18,313 nucleotides of DNA from Chitinophagaceae bacterium UBA2793 (lineage in GTDB: Bacteria; Bacteroidota; Bacteroidia; Chitinophagales; Chitinophagaceae). The stretch spans positions 25,205 through 43,517 of the forward strand of contig DEHT01000017.1 in NCBI GenBank assembly GCA_002352045.1, written 5' to 3'. The position numbers and the translations under genes are program-made. Of this stretch, positions 7,459-14,415 are shown in pieces (positions within the stretch are counted from its first letter, which is position 1; each line of letters starts with the position of its first letter). The notes under the pieces were generated by a model. It had not been told where the DNA came from and searched no databases. It saw only the letters and a program-made list of their open reading frames with translations.

Positions 7459-7490
7459 AAGCTTTCCGAAAATGGGAGGCTTTTTGTTTT
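7459..7490 (+). terminator. Intrinsic terminator after acetyltransferase gene
   Basis: AAGCTTTCC at 7459-7467 pairs with GGGAGGCTT at 7474-7482 (9 bp including two G-T wobbles) around the 6-base loop GAAAAT. The hairpin runs into TTTTTGTTTT. Confidence 0.6.
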
Positions 7491-7520
7491 GTAGCCGGGT
7501 CTTTAACATGAGAGTTTTCG

Positions 7521-7528
7521 TACTTTTG
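7521..7528 (+). promoter_or_regulatory. Putative -7 box of icd, with a long leader
   Basis: TACTTTTG is a perfect TAnnTTTG match, 196 bases before the icd ATG. If used, the mRNA would have a leader of about 190 bases made largely of short repeats, unlike the near-leaderless genes nearby. No matching -33 TTG was found at the usual distance. Confidence 0.4.
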
Positions 7529-7555
7529 CGGCGGTTGAATTAATTGAAAATTTAT

Positions 7556-7587
7556 AATGTATAATTGGAAATGTGCAGTGTATAATT
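7556..7587. repeat. Copy 1 of a 32-bp dispersed AT-rich element
   Basis: AATGTATAATT at 7556-7566 recurs as AGTGTATAATT at 7577-7587, 21 bases later. The whole 32 bp aligns without gaps to 18089-18120 at 27 of 32 positions, with the same 21-base internal spacing. It lies in the predicted icd leader. Confidence 0.6.
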
Positions 7588-7619
7588 TTGAACTACTGTT
7601 ATTAAATCCATCGTAATAA

Positions 7620-7724
7620 CTATGGGCTAATAAACTATGGTCAATGTACTAATCACCTAATCAACTAATCAACCAACCATGGTCTATGGACTAAAAAAAC
7701 AACCAACTAATTAACCAACCAACT
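7620..7724. repeat. Imperfect short repeats (CTATGG and CTAATCA/ACCAACT units) before icd
   Basis: This stretch runs to the icd start codon and is made almost wholly of variants of two words. CTATGG occurs at 7620, 7634 and 7684 with differing next bases. CTAATCA occurs at 7649, 7657 and 7665, an 8-bp period, and grades into AACCAACT-type units at 7671-7724. No Shine-Dalgarno site is present. With the terminator, -7 box and 32-bp element, it accounts for most of the 328-bp gap 7397-7724. Confidence 0.65.
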
Positions 7725-9035
7725 ATGTCAGAAAAAATTACGATGGGTGCCAATGGCAAATTAAATGTTCCCAACAATCCAATAATACCCTTTATAGAAG
7801 GCGATGGAATTGGCCCGGAAATATGGGTTGTTGCCGAAAAAGTATTTAACGCTGCAATTGAAAAAGCCTATGCCGGAGAAAGAAAAATTGAGTGGAAAGA
7901 AATGCTGGCGGGAGAAAAAGCTTTTAATAAAACCGGCGAATGGCTTCCGGCAGAAACATTGCAAATTGCTAAAGAATTTATTGTATCTATAAAAGGACCT
8001 TTAACCACTCCAATTGGAGGTGGTATTCGTTCTTTAAATGTGGCTATGCGTCAAGACCTTGATTTGTACGCCTGCGTTCGACCTGTAAAATGGTTTAAGG
8101 GTGTTCCTTCGCCGGTAATGCATCCCGAGCAAGTAGATATGGTAATCTTCCGTGAAAATACCGAAGACATTTATGCAGGCATTGAATGGAAGGCCGGCAC
8201 TCCGGAGGCTCAAAAGTTTGAAAAATTTTTGATAGAAGAAATGGGCGTAAAAAATGTTCGTTTCCCCGGCGATAGCAGCTATGGCGTAAAACCCGTAAGC
8301 AACGAAGGTTCTAAAAGATTGGTGCGTGCAGCTATTGAATACGCTTTGGAAAACAACCTGCCAAGTGTAAGCCTTGTACACAAAGGGAACATCATGAAAT
8401 TCACCGAAGGTGGTTTTAAAAACTGGGGTTATGAAGTAGCCCGCAAAGAATTTGCCGATAAAACTTTTACCTGGGACGAATGGGATGAACTTAAAAAAGA
8501 ACATGGCGAAGCACATGCCAACGAAGTACAACGCAAAGCTGTGCACGAAGGAAAATTATTGGTAAAAGATATTATTGCCGATAATTTTTTACAACAAATT
8601 TTAATTGCACCAAAAGATTATTCGGTAGTGGCTACACTCAACCTTAATGGCGATTATATTTCCGACGCATTGGCTGCAGAAGTAGGTGGTATAGGTATTG
8701 CACCCGGTGCAAATATCAATTTCAAAACGGGCTATGCAGTATTTGAAGCTACGCATGGTACCGCTCCTAAATTTGCAGGCACTAATAGCATGAATCCTTC
8801 TTCGGTAATTTTAAGTGGTTGTATGATGCTCGACTATATTGGATGGAAAGAGGCCGCAACCTTAATTACCGATGCATTACAAGCAACCATTATGCGCAAA
8901 ACTGTTACCATTGATTTTTATAATTTAATGAGTGGAGCTACTTTATTAAAAACCTCCGAATTTGGCGATGCAGTAATTGAGAATATGGGCATCGTTACCG
9001 GTGAAGCGCAATTGAAAAAAAGCAGTAGTTTATAG
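7725..9035 (+). CDS. icd: Isocitrate dehydrogenase, E. coli Icd type (subfamily I)
   Basis: This enzyme converts isocitrate to 2-oxoglutarate and CO2 in the TCA cycle. The 436-residue protein aligns along its length with E. coli Icd (416). Catalytic and substrate residues are kept: S103 in GGGIRSLNVAMRQ (E. coli S113), K90 in SIKGPL (K100), Y150 in TEDIYAGIEW (Y160), K220 in VHKGNIMKFTEG (K230), and metal ligands D310 and D314 in LNGDYISDALAA. Differences are an insertion of about 12 residues near 248-275 (DEWDELKKEHGEAHANEVQR) and a 15-residue C-terminal tail. The NADP-contact residues are mixed: K349 matches E. coli K344, but the positions of Y345, V351, Y391 and R395 are F350, M356, I396 and N400. 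Coenzyme preference is therefore uncertain. The ATG at 7725 fits the family N-terminus (KITMGANGKLNVP). A different-subfamily isocitrate dehydrogenase gene follows 95 bp later. Confidence 0.95.
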   Translation: MSEKITMGANGKLNVPNNPIIPFIEGDGIGPEIWVVAEKVFNAAIEKAYAGERKIEWKEMLAGEKAFNKTGEWLPAETLQIAKEFIVSIKGPLTTPIGGGIRSLNVAMRQDLDLYACVRPVKWFKGVPSPVMHPEQVDMVIFRENTEDIYAGIEWKAGTPEAQKFEKFLIEEMGVKNVRFPGDSSYGVKPVSNEGSKRLVRAAIEYALENNLPSVSLVHKGNIMKFTEGGFKNWGYEVARKEFADKTFTWDEWDELKKEHGEAHANEVQRKAVHEGKLLVKDIIADNFLQQILIAPKDYSVVATLNLNGDYISDALAAEVGGIGIAPGANINFKTGYAVFEATHGTAPKFAGTNSMNPSSVILSGCMMLDYIGWKEAATLITDALQATIMRKTVTIDFYNLMSGATLLKTSEFGDAVIENMGIVTGEAQLKKSSSL

Positions 9036-9048
9036 TTTAAATAATTTT

Positions 9049-9078
9049 GATTGCTGCACATTATTTACTGCGGCAATC
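9049..9078 (+). terminator. Hairpin between the two isocitrate dehydrogenase genes
   Basis: GATTGCTGC at 9049-9057 pairs with GCGGCAATC at 9070-9078 (9 bp, one wobble) around 12 loop bases. Only a broken T stretch (TTAAACTTT) follows, so it may be a weak terminator or attenuator for icd. Confidence 0.35.
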
Positions 9079-9093
9079 TTAAACTTTCCCTCG

Positions 9094-9101
9094 TACATTT
9101 G
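9094..9101 (+). promoter_or_regulatory. -7 box of second isocitrate dehydrogenase gene
   Basis: TACATTTG is a perfect TAnnTTTG match 29 bases before the ATG at 9131, predicting a short leader of about 24 bases. It suggests the second gene can be transcribed independently of icd. Confidence 0.45.
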
Positions 9102-9130
9102 TTAACCTTAAAATTAAAAGTAGAAGCAAT

Positions 9131-10363
9131 ATGGCAAAGATTAAAGTTAGCAATCCGGTGGTAGAACTGGATGGTGATGAAATGACCAGGATCATCTGGA
9201 AATTTATTAAAGACAAACTCATTCTTCCTTACATAGAAGTACCCATTCAATATTTTGACCTGGGTATGGAATACCGGGATCAAACAAACGACCAGGTTAC
9301 TATTGACGCAGCCAATGCTATTAAAGCCTGTGGTGTAGGTATTAAATGTGCTACCATTACGCCCGATGAAGCAAGAGTGGAAGAGTTTAAACTAAAGCAA
9401 ATGTGGAAGAGCCCCAATGGTACTATCCGTAATATTTTAGATGGCACTGTTTTTCGTGAACCCATTGTAATGCAAAATGTACCCCGCTTGGTAACCAACT
9501 GGACTGCACCAATTATTGTAGGCCGTCATGCTTTTGGTGATCAATATCGTGCAACCGATACTGTAATAAAAGGAAAAGGAAAATTAACCATGACCTTTAC
9601 TCCTGAAGCAGGTGGCGAACCTCAAACCTTTGAAGTGTTCAACTTTAAAGGCGATGGCGTTGCTATGACCATGTACAATACCGATGAAAGTATTTATGGC
9701 TTTGCCCGCAGTTGTTTCAATATGGCACTAAGCAAAAAATGGCCGCTTTATCTTTCTACTAAAAACACCATCCTAAAAAAATACGATGGCCGTTTCAAAG
9801 ATATTTTTGAAGAAGTATATCAAAATGAATTTAAAAAAGATTTTGAAACCGCAGGCATAGTTTATGAACACCGCCTTATTGATGACATGGTAGCAAGTGC
9901 ATTAAAATGGAATGGCAACTTTGTGTGGGCTTGCAAAAACTACGATGGCGATGTGCAGAGCGATACCGTAGCACAGGGTTTTGGTTCCTTGGGTTTAATG
10001 ACTTCGGTATTGGTAACACCCGATGGCAAAACCATGGAGTCTGAAGCTGCACATGGTACCGTTACCCGCCATTATAGAGAACATCAAAAAGGAAAGCCAA
10101 CCAGCACCAATCCAATTGCATCCATTTTTGCATGGACCAGGGGCTTGGCATTTAGAGGCAAACTCGATGGCAACCAACCATTGATTGATTTTTGTAACGC
10201 TTTAGAAGCAGTATGTATTGAAACGGTTGAAAGCGGCAAAATGACCAAAGACCTTGCTGTTTGTATCCATGGTAATAAAGTAAACCATGGCGAACATTAT
10301 TTATATACCGAAGAATTTTTAGATGCATTGGATACTAATCTAAAAGCTAAAATGGGATTGTAA
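9131..10363 (+). CDS. idh: NADP-dependent isocitrate dehydrogenase, eukaryotic IDH1/IDH2 type
   Basis: This 410-residue protein catalyses the same reaction as its neighbour but belongs to the other homodimeric subfamily, the one that includes human cytosolic and mitochondrial NADP-IDH. Key segments are VVELDGDEMTRIIWKFIKD (N-terminus), the substrate loop SPNGTIRNILDGTVFREPI with S94 and R100, and VGRHAFGDQYRATD, where R132 matches human IDH1 R132. The NADP-specificity motif HGTVTRHYREHQKG keeps the Arg-His pair that contacts the 2'-phosphate. STNPIASIFAWTRGL follows it. No key residue is missing, so an active NADP enzyme is expected. It has its own -7 box 29 bases upstream and a strong intrinsic terminator after it. 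Its sequence resembles its neighbour only in the broad family fold, so the pair is not a recent duplication. NADPH supply for biosynthesis is a likely role (inference). Confidence 0.95.
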   Translation: MAKIKVSNPVVELDGDEMTRIIWKFIKDKLILPYIEVPIQYFDLGMEYRDQTNDQVTIDAANAIKACGVGIKCATITPDEARVEEFKLKQMWKSPNGTIRNILDGTVFREPIVMQNVPRLVTNWTAPIIVGRHAFGDQYRATDTVIKGKGKLTMTFTPEAGGEPQTFEVFNFKGDGVAMTMYNTDESIYGFARSCFNMALSKKWPLYLSTKNTILKKYDGRFKDIFEEVYQNEFKKDFETAGIVYEHRLIDDMVASALKWNGNFVWACKNYDGDVQSDTVAQGFGSLGLMTSVLVTPDGKTMESEAAHGTVTRHYREHQKGKPTSTNPIASIFAWTRGLAFRGKLDGNQPLIDFCNALEAVCIETVESGKMTKDLAVCIHGNKVNHGEHYLYTEEFLDALDTNLKAKMGL

Positions 10364-10380
10364 TAATTTTAAACACAGTG

Positions 10381-10407
10381 AAGCCCGGCAAATGCCGGGT
10401 TTTTTTG
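10381..10407 (+). terminator. Strong intrinsic terminator after second isocitrate dehydrogenase gene
   Basis: CCCGGC at 10384-10389 and GCCGGG at 10394-10399 form a GC-rich stem around AAAT, extended by AAG/TTT pairing and followed by a run of T (10400-10406). It ends the 9131-10363 transcript. Confidence 0.88.
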
Positions 10408-10505
10408 TGTTCTTGTTAGCAAGTTCTTAAAATAATGGAACTGCAAATGTTAGTAGTTTTCATTGCGTATTTTTATTCATTCTATTACCATCATTTTTTT
10501 GCTTT

Positions 10506-12890
10506 ATGATTCAGAAAATACTATTTATCCTTTTATCGTTCTTTTATTTTCAACCAACATATGCACAGGAAATTTTTGATTCCCTGTTAACAGAGCTAAA
10601 TACAAAATACCCACAGGAAAAAATATACATTCAAACCGATAAAGCATTTTACAATCCGGGAGAAACGGTTTGGCTCAAAGCCTATTTAAAATCGGATAAT
10701 TTTCCCACGGCAATAAGTACCAATATTTATGTAGAATTAATTGACGAGAAAAACAATATTCTAAAAAGGAAAATAATGCCGGTAAACCAATTGGGAGCAA
10801 ATGTAGATTTTGAAATTCCTGATACCACCAAAAAATCAAAGTTATACCTGAGAGCCTATACAAGCTGGATGCTAAACTTTGATGATACTTACAGCAAAGC
10901 CATCAATGTTATTCAACCCAATGCCGGCAAAAATGAAATTGTACCAAATTACACTTTAAATTTTTTTCCTGAAGGTGGCGACCTGGTGGCCGACATTGAA
11001 AGCAAACTTGCTTTTAACACAAACGATTCGCAAGGGAAACCATTTTTCATAAAAGGAGAAATTGTAAATGAAGAAGGTAAAAAAATGCTATCGTTTCAAA
11101 GTATGCATGATGGAATGGGCATTGTTATTTTTAAGCCGGAGGCAAGAAAAAGATACAAAGCTATTTGGAAAGACCCTTCCGGCATTTCGCATGAAACGCT
11201 TTTACCCAATAGCAGAACAGATGCCGCCACACTTAGTTTAATTCAAAAAGACGAAAAGATATACTACACTATTAAAAGACCACAGCAGGTATCTAATCAA
11301 TTTAAAGAATTTATCATAGTGGGGCAAATGAACCAACAAATAGTATATGCTGCAAGAATAAATTTTAATATAAAAACGGAGGTTACAGCACCTATTCTGC
11401 TTGATTCTTTAACCGAAGGAATTCTACAATTAACCCTATTCAATAAAGACAACCAACCGGTGGCAGAAAGAATTTGTTATGTGAATGGAAGCCCTATGCA
11501 GTTTGTTACCGATTTAAAACTAACTACAAAAAATTTAAAAGCTAAAGGAAAAAATGAATTACAAATTGATGTAGGAGACGATTTAAAATCTAATATTTCC
11601 ATTGCAGTAACCGACGAAACCCAAAGCCCACATCCGCCTTATGCTTCCAATATACTTTCCACTTTTTTATTGAGCTCCGATTTGAAAGGCGCTATTCACA
11701 ACCCCGGTTATTATTTTTCGAGCAATGCCGATACAGTAAAACAACATTTAGACCTGGTAATGATGACCAATGGTTGGCGCAGGTTTAAATGGGAAGATTT
11801 ATTGGCGGGAAAATGGCCGCAGATAAGCCACTTGCCCGATAACTATTTATCTATTGAAGGAAACGTTTTTGGTTTAAATGCTACAGAACTTACCGGAAGG
11901 TCAATCACCGGTTTTTTAAAATCGGGTAAAGAGGTAGAGACCACTTCAATCTTTAGCTTGGAAACAGACAAAGCCGGATATTTTAAAGCAGATAAATTTT
12001 ACTTTTTTGATACCGTAAAAATTTTCTATCAAATTAACGACGACAAAAATAAACGGCTTACCAACAAAGCCAGCTTTAGTTTTAGAACAGGGTTTATTGA
12101 AGCTCCTAAAGTAATACTACCACAAGGGTTGGTATATGAAACCTTGCCTGCTGCCATTGCCGGAACAAATGCAACTAACTTTTCGCTATTAAAGAAAGAA
12201 GAAACAGACAATCAAAAAGTAAAAACACTTGAAAATGTTACAGTAAAAGGTAACATAAAAACAGTGGAAGCTAAAATGGATGAAGAGTATGCCTCGGGTC
12301 TTTTTAGCTCCGGTAATTCAAGAATATTTGCTGTTGAAAATGATCCATTTGCAAATTCATACCAAAATGTTTTACAATACTTACAGGGAAAAGTTGCCGG
12401 CTTGCAAATTACAACCGATGGCAACTCGGGTAGTGTGAGCCGCAGAGGCAGTGAAACCAGCCTGTTTTTAAATGAGATGAACACCGAGGCAGACTTAATA
12501 CTATCAACCCCCATGAGTGATGTAGCAATGATAAAAGTATTTGACCCACCATTTATGGGCGCAATGGGTGGAGGAGCCGGTGGCGCAGTAGCAGTTTATA
12601 CCAAAAAAGGTGCATCTAAAAAAGCAAATGTTCAGGGATTAAATGTGGTGAACATTCATGGCTATTCAAAATTTAAAGAATTTTATACGCCCAATTACGA
12701 TGTAACTGCAAGCCCCGGTAAAGATTTACGTACCACACTCTATTGGAACCCTACCCTATTTTTCGACAGTAAAAACAAACGGATAGTACTGCCATTTTTC
12801 AACAACAGTAGCGCCAAAAAAATAAGAGTAATTATTGAAGGCATTAATGAGAAAGGACAAATTACAAGAGAAGAAAAAGTATTTGAATAA
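10506..12890 (+). CDS. Secreted MG2/macroglobulin-like protein with TonB plug domain, no barrel
   Basis: The protein has 794 residues. Residues 1-21 are a signal peptide (hydrophobic run, then PTYAQ). Residues about 38-135 resemble an alpha-2-macroglobulin MG2 domain, with the typical YIQTDKAFYNPGETVWLKAY and a later KLYLRAYTSW. Beta-rich domains fill 140-560. Residues about 574-702 look like a TonB-dependent receptor plug: an ENVTVKG opening like the EVVVTG of outer-membrane transporters, then NVLQYLQGKVAGLQIT and a closing GGAVAVYTKKG. A C-terminal module at about 715-794 contains DLRTTLYWNP. About 90 residues after the plug are far too few for a 22-strand barrel, so this is not a TonB transporter. 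Related MG2-plug proteins occur in Bacteroidota with no proven function; a periplasmic or outer-membrane role is inferred. It stands alone between two strong terminators. Confidence 0.8.
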   Translation: MIQKILFILLSFFYFQPTYAQEIFDSLLTELNTKYPQEKIYIQTDKAFYNPGETVWLKAYLKSDNFPTAISTNIYVELIDEKNNILKRKIMPVNQLGANVDFEIPDTTKKSKLYLRAYTSWMLNFDDTYSKAINVIQPNAGKNEIVPNYTLNFFPEGGDLVADIESKLAFNTNDSQGKPFFIKGEIVNEEGKKMLSFQSMHDGMGIVIFKPEARKRYKAIWKDPSGISHETLLPNSRTDAATLSLIQKDEKIYYTIKRPQQVSNQFKEFIIVGQMNQQIVYAARINFNIKTEVTAPILLDSLTEGILQLTLFNKDNQPVAERICYVNGSPMQFVTDLKLTTKNLKAKGKNELQIDVGDDLKSNISIAVTDETQSPHPPYASNILSTFLLSSDLKGAIHNPGYYFSSNADTVKQHLDLVMMTNGWRRFKWEDLLAGKWPQISHLPDNYLSIEGNVFGLNATELTGRSITGFLKSGKEVETTSIFSLETDKAGYFKADKFYFFDTVKIFYQINDDKNKRLTNKASFSFRTGFIEAPKVILPQGLVYETLPAAIAGTNATNFSLLKKEETDNQKVKTLENVTVKGNIKTVEAKMDEEYASGLFSSGNSRIFAVENDPFANSYQNVLQYLQGKVAGLQITTDGNSGSVSRRGSETSLFLNEMNTEADLILSTPMSDVAMIKVFDPPFMGAMGGGAGGAVAVYTKKGASKKANVQGLNVVNIHGYSKFKEFYTPNYDVTASPGKDLRTTLYWNPTLFFDSKNKRIVLPFFNNSSAKKIRVIIEGINEKGQITREEKVFE

Positions 12891-12907
12891 CCGTTTCTCT
12901 AATGAAT

Positions 12908-12944
12908 AAAAAACCGCCTCAATTAATTAGAGGCGGTTTTTTTT
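12908..12944. terminator. Bidirectional intrinsic terminator between convergent genes
   Basis: AAACCGCCTC at 12911-12920 and GAGGCGGTTT at 12930-12939 are exact complements around a 9-base loop. A-runs and T-runs flank the stem on both sides, so it can end the 10506-12890 transcript and the opposing small-membrane-protein transcript. Confidence 0.9.
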
Positions 12945-12964
12945 ATGATGAAGCTTTTTAAAGC

Positions 12965-13288
12965 TTAGGTTAATATTAATAACAATAATAAAATAGCGAT
13001 GATGATGGCGCCTACAGAAATATATAATTTCTTATCGAGTCCATCGGCAGCTTTGTGCATTTCTTTTAATTCTTTACGCAATGCTTTTTTTTCTGCATTG
13101 GTAAGACTGGTTTTATCCATTTTTTCAATTTCAGCAACTCTTGAAGTAATACGTGCAAGCGTAGCTGCCGGGGCTTCAGGAGTTTTTGTAGTTACTACAC
13201 TATTGTTTGAAGCAATAGTTGCATAAGGGGTTGCTATACTAATGCAAAGTGCAACCACAGTGGCTTTAAAGAAATTAGTAAGTTTCAT
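12965..13288 (-). CDS. Small exported protein with C-terminal membrane helix
   Basis: This 107-residue protein has a signal peptide at 1-26 (MKLTNFFKA, hydrophobic core, ATIAS). A short linker and a charged helical segment follow at about 44-86 (RVAEIEKMDKTSLTNAEKKA and on), likely alpha-helical and possibly coiled coil. Residues about 88-106 are one strongly hydrophobic helix (LYISVGAIIIAILLLLLIL). I recognise the layout (signal peptide, 'EI..MDK..L...EKKALRKE' helix, 'LSVGAIIIIILLL' tail) as common among Bacteroidota hypothetical proteins, but no function is known to me. If the signal peptide is cleaved, the charged segment faces the periplasm and the tail anchors it. It is convergent with the MG2/plug gene, shares its terminator, and has a -7-like box about 20 bases upstream. 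Confidence 0.82.
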   Translation of the reverse strand: MKLTNFFKATVVALCISIATPYATIASNNSVVTTKTPEAPAATLARITSRVAEIEKMDKTSLTNAEKKALRKELKEMHKAADGLDKKLYISVGAIIIAILLLLLILT

Positions 13289-13309
13289 ACTTTGTTGTTT
13301 ATTTTTTTG

Positions 13310-13317
13310 CGAATGTA
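13310..13317 (-). promoter_or_regulatory. Putative -7 box of the small membrane protein gene
   Basis: On the minus strand TACATTCG matches TAnnTTTG except for one base, the same T-to-C change seen before ldhA. It is 21 bases upstream of the ATG at 13288. Confidence 0.35.
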
Positions 13318-13473
13318 AGTTTTATTTGCTTCACTTGAAATGGAGCTATGCATCAAATACCCTGTTTTAACATTTTGAGTAATTGATTTTTCTTATAATA
13401 TACTGGAAAACAAAATTTATTAAATCATTTGTTTAGGCCAAATGAGCAAAAGCCCGGTATCAAAACGCTTTCA

Positions 13474-13507
13474 TCCATTGCCACCACCTTAAGGTGGTGG
13501 CAATGGA
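13474..13507. repeat. Perfect 34-bp palindrome
   Basis: The left half TCCATTGCCACCACCTT (13474-13490) is the exact reverse complement of the right half (13491-13507), with no loop. It is GC-richer than its surroundings. It lies about 100 bp after the TauE/SafE stop codon and about 160 bp before the small-gene -7 box, in the 320-bp gap 13289-13608. Only a broken TTTT follows on the plus strand and no T-run directly on the minus strand, so it is not a standard terminator. Confidence 0.9.
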
Positions 13508-13527
13508 ATTTTATATTGGAATGGCTT

Positions 13528-13553
13528 TAGCCATAAAAATATAGCCATAAAAA
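13528..13553. repeat. Two direct copies of TAGCCATAAAAA
   Basis: The 12-bp word occurs at 13528-13539 and 13542-13553, a 14-bp period, close to the palindrome in the same gap. A partial third copy (CCATAA) follows. Nothing else recognisable is present in 13289-13608. Confidence 0.5.
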
Positions 13554-13608
13554 AACAACCATAATTTTAAAAAAAAAGTTCTGAATGCGTATAGAAAAAG
13601 TAAAAGTT

Positions 13609-14412
13609 CTAAACCGAATGGCCAATGGTTTCTTTTAAAATAATAAAAATGGCCATTACTAGAATAAACCAACCGAATGCAGGCTTTAGTTTTTCGCCAT
13701 CTATGTTTTTTGAAAGCCGAATGCCTATGAAAATTCCAGCTATGGCTAAGGTAGAAACACTCAACAATAACCACCAATTTATTTGCTGATGATTGTGCGA
13801 ACTTAAAAAGCCAATAAATGAATTAGCCGCAATAATGGCCAACGAATTGCCAACAGCAGCTTTCATGGGCACTTTAAGCAACATAATGAGTGCAGGTATT
13901 ATTAAAAATCCTCCCCCTGCACCAATAAGCCCGGTTATAATACCAATTAAAAAACCATTCATTATTACCAACGATATTTTTAAAGAATCTTCTTCCCCTG
14001 CAATTGGTTTTAAAATATTTTTTTGCTTTATCATACTATACGATGCCCCTGCCATTAATATGGCAAACAAAATCAATAGCAACAAATCTCTGCTTAAATG
14101 AATACCTGCAACCGTTCCCAGCGACTCAGGAATTGCAGGCACTATAAAATTTCGGGTGAGTATTACAGAAATAATGGATGGAATGCCAAATAAAGCCACT
14201 ACTTTTTTACTTACCATTCCTTTTCTAAAATAAGAATAACTACCCACGGCACTGGTAAGCCCCACAATAAATAGCGAATAAGAAGTAGCCGTTACAGCAT
14301 CTGTGTTAAAAAAATATACCAATACCGGCACCGTAAGTATGCTGCCACCACTGCCGATAAGCCCCAAAGAAATTCCAATAAAAATGGCTGCTATATAACC
14401 CGCAATCTCCAT
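13609..14412 (-). CDS. TauE/SafE family membrane permease (sulfite/anion exporter-like)
   Basis: This 267-residue integral inner-membrane protein has about seven or eight hydrophobic helices. The family's internal duplication is clear: the first half carries GISLGLIGSGGSILTVPVLV (residues about 13-32) and the second GIITGLIGAGGGFLIIPALI (about 157-176). After each comes a small-residue helix (ATSYSLFIVG; AVGNSLAIIAAN). The family (formerly DUF81) transports sulfite, sulfoacetate or other organosulfur anions in the few tested cases, but most members are untested and no sulfur gene lies nearby. The ATG at 14412 is 3 bases after the methyltransferase stop codon, so the two genes are probably co-transcribed, although their roles seem unrelated. 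I see no intrinsic terminator directly after it. Confidence 0.9.
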   Translation of the reverse strand: MEIAGYIAAIFIGISLGLIGSGGSILTVPVLVYFFNTDAVTATSYSLFIVGLTSAVGSYSYFRKGMVSKKVVALFGIPSIISVILTRNFIVPAIPESLGTVAGIHLSRDLLLLILFAILMAGASYSMIKQKNILKPIAGEEDSLKISLVIMNGFLIGIITGLIGAGGGFLIIPALIMLLKVPMKAAVGNSLAIIAANSFIGFLSSHNHQQINWWLLLSVSTLAIAGIFIGIRLSKNIDGEKLKPAFGWFILVMAIFIILKETIGHSV

Positions 14413-14415
14413 TAG

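Noticed and set aside
6823..7724. Possible CRISPR array in the repeat-rich gaps
   Set aside because: The units are 7-8 or 11 bp with no constant-length spacers and no cas genes nearby. They are short tandem or dispersed repeats.
8034..8546. Antisense open frame of 170 residues inside icd
   Set aside because: It is a long frame, but its Phe-rich sequence is the mirror of the icd codons and shows no domain; icd is certain here. No promoter or homology supports it.
13474..13507. The 34-bp palindrome as a simple terminator or insertion-sequence end
   Set aside because: There is no T-run directly after it on the minus strand, no transposase gene and no second matching end in the window. It is reported as an unexplained palindrome instead.
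13511..13777. Minus-strand open frame of 88 residues overlapping the end of the TauE/SafE gene
   Set aside because: It shares most of its length with TauE/SafE codons in another frame and has no motif or start signal of its own.
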